NCBI RefSeq assembly: GCF_013752535.1
Contig: NZ_CP058348.1
Coordinates: 930,001 to 994,000, forward strand
Reading direction: 5' to 3'
DNA from: Bdellovibrio sp. KM01
Lineage (GTDB): Bacteria; Bdellovibrionota; Bdellovibrionia; Bdellovibrionales; Bdellovibrionaceae
Length of the DNA: 64,000 nt
Below, one piece after another: positions 36,945 to 46,381 of the stretch. A program made the translations under genes and the position numbers. Below the pieces are notes generated by a model. The model worked only from the letters and a program-made list of their open reading frames with translations, did no database searches and was not told where the DNA came from. Each line of letters opens with the position of its first letter. Positions within the stretch are counted from its first letter, which is position 1.

Positions 36945-37070
36945 AGTGGAGCGGAAACTATCAGGTCGCCGGAAAAAGACAACAGAATCTAAATTCAGGA
37001 TCCAAAGCAAAATCGAAATCAGCAAGCCGATGTACTTGGCATTTACTTATTGGGCGTATGTAAATGCAAG

Positions 37071-38222
37071 CTATCGTCGGTTGCGGCAAAGTCCTTCTCG
37101 AACTTTAGAGGGAGTGAAGTTATAGATCATGACTCCGCCATCTTTAAGTAGGCCTGATTTTAATTGATCTAAATAAAGAGGGCGCCCACCCATTTCATCA
37201 GCATAGCCAAGTTTACGTGATTCGAAAGTTCCCTGAACACCTAAGCACCCAGCGGTGAATGTGTAGGGATTCCATCCATGGAGCAGAACGCCACGGCCAT
37301 GTATGTCTTTATTACCTGCTTCAAGGCCATCCAGCTCGATTCCGTCCTTGATATTTGCGGTCCGAGGAGGGGCATATCTGCGGGTAACGATAGCTCCGTT
37401 GGGTGTTTTTTGGGAGCTTGTGCCTGCTCCGAAACCGCCGGCCCCGCGAGAGACGGGAATTGGATTTTTATCGAGGACTTGTGCCACTTGGCCTTGGGAG
37501 TTAAAGAAGTACATTTTTCCGGTCATTTCACCGTCGGCGAAGTCATTGAAAATGAAAGTGTCGGACGTAACTTTTCCGGAAGCTTTGTTTTTCTTGTGAG
37601 CCTCTAAGGCCATATCAAGACCGCATTTGAATGTGGGATCATTTTTGACTGAATCCGGAAGATCGGCACACACATTGTCCTGACCAGACAGGGCGCGGTT
37701 GGTATTTGTGACCAAGGCAGTTGACGCTGCTGCGGCAGAAGATTTTGGATCCGTGATATCTGTTGGCGTAACTAACGATTTAGGTTTATCACCCATGCCG
37801 AACAGATTAAGGAACCAATCGAAAAAGTTAAACTTGCTGGATTGATACACCGGTGCATCGTAAGTCAAAGTACAAGTACCCTTAGTGACACAGCTTTGAT
37901 CCGCCGAGTTCAGTGAGGATTTGTTCAGTACTAGATCGCCGCTATTTGCCAGTGACTTTAAAGTCGTGGAGTCGGGAGATGTATCATTGTTTTTAATGGA
38001 TTTAACTTCATACAGCGAATCGTTGGAAACTGTTTTAAAGCCCGATTCCGTTGTGGAGTCGGTCTGGTTGGGATTAAAGAAAGTATTTTTATTTCCAACA
38101 GACTTAACAGAGATTTGCGAGCCTTTTGAAATGGCACCCAGAGGTTGAATGGCGCGGTAAGTGGTTTGCGCAAAAGCCTGTGCGCTCAACAAGATAAGGA
38201 ATGTACTGAGGATGAATTTCAT
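37071..38222 (-). CDS. L,D-transpeptidase-like secreted protein
   Basis: A 383-residue exported protein with a clear signal peptide (ending AQAFA, residue 18). Residues 20-195 are Ser/Thr/Asn-rich with no known domain. The C-terminal 190 residues look like the murein L,D-transpeptidase (YkuD_2) fold: FIFNDFADGEMTGKMYFF, PNGAIVTRRYAP, GIELDGLEAGNKD, then His315 in LLHGW and Cys326 in AGCLGV. The H-x10-C spacing is similar to the YkuD catalytic pair, but the usual SxGC is AGC here. It would link or edit peptidoglycan stems in its own or the prey wall. Confidence 0.75.
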   Translation of the reverse strand: MKFILSTFLILLSAQAFAQTTYRAIQPLGAISKGSQISVKSVGNKNTFFNPNQTDSTTESGFKTVSNDSLYEVKSIKNNDTSPDSTTLKSLANSGDLVLNKSSLNSADQSCVTKGTCTLTYDAPVYQSSKFNFFDWFLNLFGMGDKPKSLVTPTDITDPKSSAAAASTALVTNTNRALSGQDNVCADLPDSVKNDPTFKCGLDMALEAHKKNKASGKVTSDTFIFNDFADGEMTGKMYFFNSQGQVAQVLDKNPIPVSRGAGGFGAGTSSQKTPNGAIVTRRYAPPRTANIKDGIELDGLEAGNKDIHGRGVLLHGWNPYTFTAGCLGVQGTFESRKLGYADEMGGRPLYLDQLKSGLLKDGGVMIYNFTPSKVREGLCRNRR

Positions 38223-38392
38223 AGCTTTAGTTCCTTTATTTTCTTAATCACCAATCGGTTTATTCAGAGTGTTCCTTTAGTAAACGGCGGACATCCTGGA
38301 CCAACGAATGAATCCAAAGCAGGACCTGGACTATGGCCTGAATTCATCAAAGTTTGATCAAGCAAGAACCTCACAATTCCGAAGAGAAAGTC

Positions 38393-39187
38393 ATGATTGC
38401 TCTTTGGTGTGTGATAGGTCTGATTCTTTCTGCCATATCGGTTTCGATGTTGGGCGCGGCATTTTCAATTGTCGGTCTTGCAGCGTTGTTTTCCGGTGCA
38501 GCAACAGCCGTCATGTTAATGGCGGGATCGCTAGAGCTTTCTAAATTCGTTCTCGCAGCGTACTTGCATCAGCGCTGGAATCATCTGAATGCCTTTCTTA
38601 AAACCTACCTTGTCAGCTCCGTTGTGATCTTAAGTGCGATCACCTCCCTGGGTATTTTTGGTTTCCTTTCTGATGCTTATCAGTCGGCAAGTACCGCATT
38701 AACCGCAGAAGCAATCAAAGTGAGTTCTTTGAAAACTCAGCAGGCGAGTGCTCGCGCTGAAATCGATCGTCTAAATAAAGCCGTTGATGAAATTCCTGTT
38801 ACGCGTGTGACGAAAAGAATCGAAACCCGCAAAGAAATCGAACCCGGTATCGCAGCCCTTACGAAGCAAATCGAAAACCTGCAAGTGCAGATCACGCAAA
38901 GTGATTTGCATGTGATCGAGTTAAATAAAAAAGTCGGTCCGTTGGTATTTATCGCCAAAGCCTTCAATCTTGAAATTGATACGGTCGTAAAATACCTGAT
39001 CATGCTTTTTGTCTCGGTATTTGACCCGTTGGCGATCTGCCTGGTCATCGCGACCAGTGGTGCTTTGCAATCACGCCGTGAAGAAAAAAATCAGCCTGCT
39101 CAAACTGACTCTGAACCGATTCCCTCAGGCGATAACGCTGAAGTGGTGGAAATGCGCTTTGTCGACGACAAAGAGGCCGCGGGGTAG
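38393..39187 (+). CDS. Membrane protein with central coiled coil, phage-type family
   Basis: A 264-residue protein. The ATG at 38393 gives a hydrophobic first helix; a TTG at 38354 is also open. Three helices fill residues 1-95, with the charged segment GSLELSKFVLAAYLHQRW and SLGIFGFLSDAY. A coiled coil with two Arg/Lys-rich stretches spans residues about 105-190. A last helix (about 200-235, LIMLFVSVFDPLAICLVIATS) is followed by an acidic tail. I recall similar small membrane proteins in T4-like marine phages; this is memory, not a search. It is three bases from the next gene. Confidence 0.72.
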   Translation: MIALWCVIGLILSAISVSMLGAAFSIVGLAALFSGAATAVMLMAGSLELSKFVLAAYLHQRWNHLNAFLKTYLVSSVVILSAITSLGIFGFLSDAYQSASTALTAEAIKVSSLKTQQASARAEIDRLNKAVDEIPVTRVTKRIETRKEIEPGIAALTKQIENLQVQITQSDLHVIELNKKVGPLVFIAKAFNLEIDTVVKYLIMLFVSVFDPLAICLVIATSGALQSRREEKNQPAQTDSEPIPSGDNAEVVEMRFVDDKEAAG

Positions 39188-39190
39188 ACA

Positions 39191-40084
39191 ATGTTTCTAA
39201 CCCGAGTCCTGGAAAAAAAAGCCGTCATCCAAACTTTCGGCGCAGCCCTTGTCTTGGCACCTTTCGGCAACACTCTAGCAAAAATGTCGACCCTCGACGG
39301 AGTCTATGGTCAGTGGACCTTCGACATGTTCAAAAGAATCATAGCCGCCGGCTCGGTATTTAATCAGATTCTATATGTTGCGACTATTTCGATAGGCTTC
39401 TTGATGTTAAGAGGCTCAAGATCCGTTTGGAAATTCGCACTAGCACTCTTAGGCGGCTACATAGCCCTGCAAGTATCAGACTTCAAACACGTAAAATCCA
39501 GCGGCCTCACATGGACATTTTTCCTGACGAACATCGCTGTCTTCATGTTCATCGCCGATCAATTGGTGTTTAAAGTAGAAAACACAAAGCCCGTTCAAAA
39601 GCCCAAAGAGACTCCAAAGACTCAGCCAGTAACCTCAACAGCCGTCATGACGGCAACAGTGCAACCAACACAAAAACAATCGATGGATAAAAAAGACGTA
39701 GTAAGAAAACTACAACCCACAGAACTACCAACAACCCCAGGCAAAGTAGTCGTCCTGCAACCAAAAGTTCAAGCAAAACCAAGACACAGAAAAATCCCGC
39801 AAGTGAGAAGAAAAGTCCTATTCCAATTCGCCGGCCAAAACCCCTGGGGCCAACTAGTATCAATTTCCAACAAGGGCATCCAAATCAAAGGCCTAAAAGC
39901 CCCACCAATTGAAATAACAGACAAAGAAGTAGATCTAATCCTAACCAAAAATCTCAAGGTCAGAACCAAACTTAAACTGAAAAACGAAGATACTTATTTC
40001 TTCGACTACGCCGACCTCAACGAAGCAAAAACAAAAGAACTCAACCACTGGCTAAGTTCCCTGCAAGATTCTAAAGCCGCATAG
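39191..40084 (+). CDS. Membrane protein with possible PilZ-like C-terminal domain
   Basis: A 297-residue protein with about four helices in the first 130 residues, a Pro/Thr/Gln/Lys linker (130-190) and a basic C-terminal beta domain. That domain has RRKVLFQF, GQLVSISNKGIQIKG and a terminal helix, an order that recalls PilZ (basic motif, then D/NxSxxG). PilZ domains bind cyclic di-GMP, but the match is weak. The base use is odd: over 39661-40080 I count about 43% A and 15% T on the coding strand, with many CTA, ACA and CCA codons, unlike its neighbours. It may be a transferred gene. Confidence 0.65.
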   Translation: MFLTRVLEKKAVIQTFGAALVLAPFGNTLAKMSTLDGVYGQWTFDMFKRIIAAGSVFNQILYVATISIGFLMLRGSRSVWKFALALLGGYIALQVSDFKHVKSSGLTWTFFLTNIAVFMFIADQLVFKVENTKPVQKPKETPKTQPVTSTAVMTATVQPTQKQSMDKKDVVRKLQPTELPTTPGKVVVLQPKVQAKPRHRKIPQVRRKVLFQFAGQNPWGQLVSISNKGIQIKGLKAPPIEITDKEVDLILTKNLKVRTKLKLKNEDTYFFDYADLNEAKTKELNHWLSSLQDSKAA

Positions 40085-40122
40085 GCTTCGACAAAATTTA
40101 AACGAATGAAATTAAGATCGCG

Positions 40123-40266
40123 TCTGACTGGCACCTGCCCTAGGGGACTGCTGTGCAGTCGACCTCTGTCGGCGCTGGATGCGCGCACCCGCCAAAGGCG
40201 GGCGACAGTGAGCCATGGATGGCGTGGCGACGGAACAGCAGTCCCCTAGGGCAGGGGCCAGGCAGA
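40123..40266. repeat. 144-bp inverted-repeat element (MITE/REP-like)
   Basis: Two 32-base arms (40123-40154 and 40235-40266) are inverted copies with two mismatches; the inner 20 bases match perfectly and centre on CCCTAGGGG. Between them 80 GC-rich bases carry smaller hairpins such as CCCGCC-AAA-GGCGGG and GCCATGGATGGC. It lies between the ends of two convergent genes. It could be a miniature mobile element or a large two-way terminator. No transposase is linked, and flanking target duplications are not clear. Confidence 0.7.
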
Positions 40267-40274
40267 TCCGTGAA

Positions 40275-41843
40275 CTAAGTCACAAGAACGTCCTGAATCT
40301 TACTCAGAAGCTCCTTGCGGCGTGCCGGCTTAGTAAGAACTCCATCACACCCGGCGTCCATACATTTTTGGCCTTCTTCTTTCATCGCGTGGGCAGTTAA
40401 AGCAATGATAGGCTTAGTGTAACCAGCAGCACGGATGCGGCGAACTGTTTCGTACCCATCCATGATGGGCATTTGAATATCCATCAAGATCAAGTCAGGA
40501 TTGTGTCCTTCCATGATTTCAATTGCCTCAAGACCATTTGCAGCTTGCAGGATTTCCGAGTGCGTGTTGCGCATATAGCGATCAATCAGCAGGCGATTGT
40601 CACTGACGTCGTCCACCACCAGGATTTTTGCACCCTGCAAATCAATGTCTTTGTTTAATGATTCCACCTTTTGCTCGATCGTTTGGTTGGTGCCCTGGGA
40701 TTTTTCTAAAAGCATCGAAACTTCAAAGAACGAACCGACATTTGGTGCCGATGAAATCAGTTTCAAATCTCCACCCATGGATTTGGCAAGTTCGCGGGAA
40801 ATAACTAATCCCAAACCTGTGCCCCCATACTGTTTGCGAGTCGAAATATCCGCCTGGCTGAAGGGTTGGAAAAGTTTTTTAGATTCTTCTTCGGAAATTC
40901 CAATACCTGTGTCACGGATTTCAAAAATCACGCGGTCGTGATGATTGCGATCGGGTTGGATATAGCAAAGAATTTTAACCGAGCCCTGGGCCGTGAATTT
41001 AATCGCGTTACCAGTGACGTTTAAAAGAATTTGTTTAATACGTTCAAGGTCAGATTTATAGAAAAGCCCCGGTGGATTTTTGGCTTCCACTTCAAGGGCG
41101 ATGCCTTTATCAGAAGCCTTAAGTCCCAAAGTAGTTGCGATATCTTTTAGCAAATCGTCAAAGTTAAAAGACGCCTTCATAAAATGAAGCTGGTTCGCTT
41201 CAATTTTTGAAAGATCCAAAATATCATCAATCAACCGCAGCAATAATTCACCGTTACGGCGGATCGCTGCCAGGGAATCCTGTTTTTCAGCCTCGCCTAA
41301 GTCTTCTTGAACCAAAACATCCGAAAAACCCAAAACCGAAGCCAGGGGAGTGCGGATTTCATGGGACATGTTTGCCAGGAATTGAGACTTGGAAAGGTTT
41401 GCTTGTTCCGCACGTTTGCGCAGGAATTCCACCTCTTCCATTTTAGCCTTCAAAAGTTTGTTCTGACGATCCAAAGAAATAAAAGTTTGAACTTTGGAGC
41501 GCACGATATAGGGGTCCAACGGTTTAAACATCAAATCGACGGCGCCACTTTCATAGCCCTTAAAGATAATGTTTTGATCCTGCTGTTGGGCCGTCACAAA
41601 AATAATCGGCAAGTGACGAGTCTTTTGAATGCCACGAATAAACTGGGCAAGTTCAAAACCACTCATGTCAGGCATCTGTACATCCAGTAATGCCAGTGCA
41701 AAGTCGTGATCTAAAAGTAACGACAACGCCTGTTCGGGCTTGTTCGCCGTAATAAGCTCCAAATCATCAGCCTTGATCAATTCGCTCAGCGCAAAGATAT
41801 TCTCGGGGTTGTCATCCACAATAAGAATCTTCGTTTTGTCCAC
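40275..41843 (-). CDS. Hybrid histidine kinase REC-HisKA-HATPase-REC
   Basis: A 522-residue cytoplasmic kinase. The N-terminal receiver (residues 4-120) has the phosphate acceptor Asp54 in LLDVQMPDM. A coiled coil leads to the HisKA site His161 (MSHEIRTP). The ATP-binding domain has DTGIGISEE and GGTGLGLVISREL. A second receiver ends the chain (LILMDIQMPIMDG). It starts at GTG with AAGGGGA upstream. With the CheR and the large kinase it forms a leftward operon, though 125 bases lie between it and cheR. No output DNA-binding domain is present, so it works within a phosphorelay. Confidence 0.95.
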   Translation of the reverse strand: MDKTKILIVDDNPENIFALSELIKADDLELITANKPEQALSLLLDHDFALALLDVQMPDMSGFELAQFIRGIQKTRHLPIIFVTAQQQDQNIIFKGYESGAVDLMFKPLDPYIVRSKVQTFISLDRQNKLLKAKMEEVEFLRKRAEQANLSKSQFLANMSHEIRTPLASVLGFSDVLVQEDLGEAEKQDSLAAIRRNGELLLRLIDDILDLSKIEANQLHFMKASFNFDDLLKDIATTLGLKASDKGIALEVEAKNPPGLFYKSDLERIKQILLNVTGNAIKFTAQGSVKILCYIQPDRNHHDRVIFEIRDTGIGISEEESKKLFQPFSQADISTRKQYGGTGLGLVISRELAKSMGGDLKLISSAPNVGSFFEVSMLLEKSQGTNQTIEQKVESLNKDIDLQGAKILVVDDVSDNRLLIDRYMRNTHSEILQAANGLEAIEIMEGHNPDLILMDIQMPIMDGYETVRRIRAAGYTKPIIALTAHAMKEEGQKCMDAGCDGVLTKPARRKELLSKIQDVLVT

Positions 41844-41968
41844 GTTTCCCCTTCATCCTGAATTCTGCCCTCACGACACTTACTTTCAGAATTTTCATGT
41901 TGAATAATTAACGACCAACTTCCGTTTGTTTTCTAGCATTTTATCGTTACTAAAATGCAATCTAAACA

Positions 41969-42805
41969 TCATTTATAAAAGGTGAGTGGTGTGCGCGCCT
42001 TCTGATAAATTTTGTCATCCTTATTAAGCTCATCAAATCCTTCCGCACAGGCGGAGAATCGAATGCTCTCTTTGCTTCCCAATCCCAGGAAAGCGCGGGA
42101 CGCGAGTGACTCGTAAAAAAGTTTGAACACTCTCTCTTGAAGTTCGCGGTTAAAGTAAATCAACACGTTCCGACATAATATCAAATGGGCTTCAACGAAG
42201 CCTTCGCCCGTGGCCATGTTGTGTTCTGAAAACACAACTCGTTCACGAAGCTCTGGATTCATTCGAGCGCGGTTATAATGAACTGTGTAATAGTCAGAAG
42301 GGGATTTGGTTCCACCTGACTCCACATAGTTCTTAGTGAATACGCGAATGCCTTCCAGGTCATAGACACCATCCTGAGCCTTTTTTAGCGCCAAGGGATT
42401 GATGTCTGTTGCATAGATGGTGCTTCTTTCCAGAAGTCCCTCTTCGTGCAACAAAATCTGCAAACTATAGACTTCCTCGCCCGTGCTGCATCCTGCGATC
42501 CAAATGTTTAAATTTGGATAGGTGCGGAGCACAGGGATGACCTGAGTTCGCAGTGCTCTAAAGAAACTGGGATCACGAAACATCTCACTGGTATTAACCG
42601 TGAAAAGCGGCATGATTTTTCTAAAAAACCCCTCATCGGTCAGTAAGCGCGCCAAAAGGTCTGCCTCTGTGGGGATATCGTGTTTTCCCAGAATAACGTC
42701 AATACGTCGGGTCACAGACGCTTCGGTGTATTTTCTGAAGTCGAATCCGTATTTCAGAAAAATCCCCTCCAGCAATAAGTGACGTTGGACGTTTTCAACT
42801 GTCAT
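41969..42805 (-). CDS. CheR-type methyltransferase
   Basis: A 278-residue SAM-dependent methyltransferase. The N-terminal helical domain is followed by TVNTSEMFRDPSFF, the SAM loop WIAGCSTGEEVYSL, the block TDINPLALKKAQDGVYDLE and LILCRNVLIYFN. It is more like the CheR of kinase-linked, non-flagellar systems than the CheR at 12177. Its stop-to-start junction with the kinase upstream has no gap, so it is co-translated. Such sets usually also hold a CheB; none is present here. The target may be a signalling protein other than a classic receptor. Confidence 0.93.
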   Translation of the reverse strand: MTVENVQRHLLLEGIFLKYGFDFRKYTEASVTRRIDVILGKHDIPTEADLLARLLTDEGFFRKIMPLFTVNTSEMFRDPSFFRALRTQVIPVLRTYPNLNIWIAGCSTGEEVYSLQILLHEEGLLERSTIYATDINPLALKKAQDGVYDLEGIRVFTKNYVESGGTKSPSDYYTVHYNRARMNPELRERVVFSEHNMATGEGFVEAHLILCRNVLIYFNRELQERVFKLFYESLASRAFLGLGSKESIRFSACAEGFDELNKDDKIYQKARTPLTFYK

Positions 42806-45800
42806 CTAAAACACGTCCCTTTCATGCAACCACACCCGCAATACCGATACTAAATTTCCAATGTTGATCGGTTTAGAAAGATAGTCATTGGCACCGGACG
42901 CGAGAGCTTTTTCGTGGTCGCCCTTCATCGCTTTGGCAGTCAAGGCGATGATCGGAGTGTCTTTATGGTCAAGCAGCCCACGGATACGCTCCATAGACTC
43001 AAAACCATCCATACGTGGCATCATTAAATCCATCAAGATTGCATCATAGGATCCATCTTTACCCGCCATATCCAAAGCTTCCTGGCCGTCACGAGCCGCA
43101 TCGACTTTAAAGCCTTTGCTTTCCAAAACGTGAGTCAGTGCAAAGATATTTCTCATGTCGTCATCGACGATCAAAAGTTTACGGCCATCGAAATTCTCTT
43201 CACCTTGCAAATCCGACAAAATCTGCTGTTGCTGCAATGGCAGAGTGTCTGATACGCGGTGAAGGAAAAGACTGACTTCATCCAAAAGTCTTTCCGGCGA
43301 ACGTGCGCCCTTTAGAATGATGCTTTCGGAGTATTTACGCAGGTATTCTTCCTCGCGCTTGCTAACCTGTTTCGCCGTATAGACGATGACTGGAGGAAGC
43401 GGGTGATCCAATTCATTCAGTTTTTCCAGAAAGTCGTTGCCGGTCATATCTGGCAATGACAAATCCAGAACCAGGCAGTCAAAATGCCGAGCTAAAACTT
43501 CTTTCAACGCTTCTTCGCCAGTAGCGACAGAAGTCAATTCAATATCTGGAGCCTGCAGTAAGGCCACGATGGCTTCCCGTTGAATTTGATTGTCTTCAAC
43601 GATCAAGAGCTTTCTGGTGGATTCAGCAGCAACAGTTTTAAGCTGCGCCACTGCGCCGTGGATTTGATCCATGGTCACCGGTTTACCCAGGTATCCCATC
43701 GCTCCCATGCGCAAAGTCTGCTGAGGATAATCCAAAGCGGAAATCATATGCACGGGTACATGACGAAGTTGAGGAATCTTTTTTAAAGACTCCAAAACCC
43801 CAAATCCACTAACGCCCGGAAGTTTAATATCCAGCATAATGGCGGTCGGAGTAAATTTATCCAAAAGTTGCAGAGCCAGCTCACCTGAATTCACCTGAAC
43901 CGGTGTGAACTCATGGTCTTTCGCAGCTTCCGCTACTAAGGCGCTAAACTTTTCATCGTCTTCAATAATAAGAAGAGTTCTTTTTTCGCCATGGACAGCT
44001 TTCAAAATTCTGTCAACTTCTTCGGAAGAAGCTGAGCGCAGCTCTTGATCAAAGCTGATGCCCTTAGAGATATTGATATCCAATTGAGTCTTGGATGGAG
44101 TTGTCAGTTCACCCGGTAAGACGATTGGCAGACGGATGGTGAACTCACTGCCTTTGCCTTCTTCGGATTGCACCACGATCTGACCTCCCAGGAGTTCAGA
44201 TAGTTCTTTAGAAATTGTCAGGCCCAGGCCCGTGCCACCGTATTTACGGCTGATCTGGTTATTACCTTGTTCAAAGGCTTCAAAAATTGTCAGACGCTGT
44301 TCAGGTTTGATGCCGATGCCTGTGTCTTTGACGGTGATATCAACGAAACCATTTTTAAAGTTGTGTCCTTTGATTTCAACCGAACCCATATCCGTGAACT
44401 TGACGGCGTTTGACATGAAATTGCGCAGGATTTGGCCCAGGCGCTGAGCATCGGTTTCCATGACCAGATCTTCGACCGTGGAATCCAAGATCACGCGAAT
44501 CGCCAGACCTTTTTTCTCGGCCTGCGGTTTAAATGTCGAAAGCAATTGGTCCGTCATGCTTTTTAAAGAGAATCGTTCAGAGCGGATGACCAGTTTTCGT
44601 GCTTCGATTTTGGACAGGTCCAAAATATCGTTGATCAGATTCAGCAAGTCATTGCCGGCATCATAGATCGTACCGGCAAAGTTTTTCTGCTGCTCTGACA
44701 AGTTACCTTCTTTGTTTTCACGAAGCAGGGTGGACAGAATCAAAAGACTGTTCAATGGCGTGCGCAGTTCGTGCGACATTTTCGCCAGGAAATCTGATTT
44801 GTATTGATTGATTTTTTCAAGCTCCGTGTTACGCGTGTTCACAACATCTTGTTGGCGTTCCAACATGCGGGCTTGTTCTTCCAAATCCTCATTGGCCGAA
44901 CGCAATTCTTCTTGTTGAGTTTGCAGTTCTTGGGCTTGAAGTTGAGTTGTATCCAAAAGATTTTCTAAATATCCACGGCTTTCCGCTGAAGCCAGGCCCG
45001 TAGCAATTAAATCTGAAGATTGTACCAAGAAGTCGCGCTGACGCTCGCTCATAGGCTGGAAGAATGCAAGCTCCATGATGCCGACTGGTTTATTAAGGGC
45101 GAATAGTGGAACTAACACCAAAGATGTCGGTTGAGCCTTGCCTAAACCTGATCCCACCCAGAAGTAATTTGCCGGAATATTGTTGATTTCGACGATTTCG
45201 TTTTTGCGGTATGCCTCACCCACCAAACCTACGTTCAAGGGAACCTGTTGCAAAGGGGCCGCTGCAGAGTTGTCCGTCACGCGCGCAAAGTGCGCTGTGC
45301 TTTCTAAATGATCTCCACGATGTGCATACATGCTGCCGGCAGGGATGCGAAGTTCATCTGCTATGAAAGCTAAAACTTTTTTCGAAACTGTCTCGGAGTC
45401 ATAGTCCATTGCCAAGATCTGGGAAATCTCTGCCAAGCGAGTTTTCAACGCCAATTCACGCTCGCGTGCCTGGGCCTCGATGGATTGCAGGATTTGACGA
45501 CGACGGATAATATAGTAAGCCGTGGCAGCCAGAATGATGTTTAATAAGCAGGAACCGATCAAAGAAATAATGACGTAAATTTGCGATCTGCTTGCTTCCT
45601 CAAGTCTGACATCCAGAAGTCTTTTTTCTTCGGCGTGCATCTTTGTCACAAAGCCGCGGGCTTGGTCCATCAGGATTTTACCTTCATTCAAAGTCGTTTT
45701 GCGACTGAGTGGACCTGGTTTTTGAATCTGCTGAACGTTTTCTTCAAGAACTTCGAAGCGAGATTTTAAAACACTCTCAAGACTTTTTAGTAAAGCCACC

Positions 45801-46120
45801 TGGTTAGGATTATCGGTAATCAAACCGGAGAGGCGGGCAATGGCGGCCTCAGAATTTGCGATACCTGCATAGTAGGGCTCAAGATACTCTTTATTGCCCG
45901 TCAGCAAAAAGCCACGCATGCCGGTTTCCGCATCCTTGGCGAATGAGATGACACTTTCAATTTCAATCACGACTTGGTTAGAGTGCAAAACTCGTTGTTC
46001 GTCCTTTTTTACGGTTTGAAAGGCCGAGTATAAGAAAACGGAATTCAAAACCATGATCGCGACGATGAACAGGAATGCTGAATTTAACCCAGTTACGCTT
46101 CGATTCGTGAATTGTTTCAT
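42806..46120 (-). CDS. Hybrid histidine kinase CHASE3-GAF-HK-three REC
   Basis: A 1104-residue inner-membrane sensor kinase. Helix 1 (about 14-34) and helix 2 (about 180-200) bracket a periplasmic CHASE3 domain (AKDAETGMRGFLLTGNKEYL). A GAF domain (about 225-375) and a coiled coil lead to HisKA His450 (KMSHELRTP) and the ATPase (GGTGLGLTISKEL). Three receivers follow with acceptor Asp in IMLDIKLPG, LVLDLSLPD and ILMDLMMPR. This layout is common in stress and developmental phosphorelays. It is first in the operon with cheR and the REC-HK-REC kinase. Confidence 0.95.
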   Translation of the reverse strand: MKQFTNRSVTGLNSAFLFIVAIMVLNSVFLYSAFQTVKKDEQRVLHSNQVVIEIESVISFAKDAETGMRGFLLTGNKEYLEPYYAGIANSEAAIARLSGLITDNPNQVALLKSLESVLKSRFEVLEENVQQIQKPGPLSRKTTLNEGKILMDQARGFVTKMHAEEKRLLDVRLEEASRSQIYVIISLIGSCLLNIILAATAYYIIRRRQILQSIEAQARERELALKTRLAEISQILAMDYDSETVSKKVLAFIADELRIPAGSMYAHRGDHLESTAHFARVTDNSAAAPLQQVPLNVGLVGEAYRKNEIVEINNIPANYFWVGSGLGKAQPTSLVLVPLFALNKPVGIMELAFFQPMSERQRDFLVQSSDLIATGLASAESRGYLENLLDTTQLQAQELQTQQEELRSANEDLEEQARMLERQQDVVNTRNTELEKINQYKSDFLAKMSHELRTPLNSLLILSTLLRENKEGNLSEQQKNFAGTIYDAGNDLLNLINDILDLSKIEARKLVIRSERFSLKSMTDQLLSTFKPQAEKKGLAIRVILDSTVEDLVMETDAQRLGQILRNFMSNAVKFTDMGSVEIKGHNFKNGFVDITVKDTGIGIKPEQRLTIFEAFEQGNNQISRKYGGTGLGLTISKELSELLGGQIVVQSEEGKGSEFTIRLPIVLPGELTTPSKTQLDINISKGISFDQELRSASSEEVDRILKAVHGEKRTLLIIEDDEKFSALVAEAAKDHEFTPVQVNSGELALQLLDKFTPTAIMLDIKLPGVSGFGVLESLKKIPQLRHVPVHMISALDYPQQTLRMGAMGYLGKPVTMDQIHGAVAQLKTVAAESTRKLLIVEDNQIQREAIVALLQAPDIELTSVATGEEALKEVLARHFDCLVLDLSLPDMTGNDFLEKLNELDHPLPPVIVYTAKQVSKREEEYLRKYSESIILKGARSPERLLDEVSLFLHRVSDTLPLQQQQILSDLQGEENFDGRKLLIVDDDMRNIFALTHVLESKGFKVDAARDGQEALDMAGKDGSYDAILMDLMMPRMDGFESMERIRGLLDHKDTPIIALTAKAMKGDHEKALASGANDYLSKPINIGNLVSVLRVWLHERDVF

Positions 46121-46381
46121 AGCGCCCTTGTAACTAACAGAGCGCCAATCGCCAAGGCCGACTCGTGGGTTTTTGTGAATTTTGTCCTCTACGACTCGGC
46201 GTGCAAATGAACTTGTAAAAATGTTTTAACAATTGCTATACAACGGAGAAAAATGTTTGAAGAAATCGCCAAATGGAGTCGCTGATGTAGTTGTTTTTGT
46301 TTTGTGGTCCAATACAAAGTCGAAAGTCAGATATGGCGGCGAAGTCCGGATTTTTGCCGCCGAAATTTTCAAATTTTCCAG

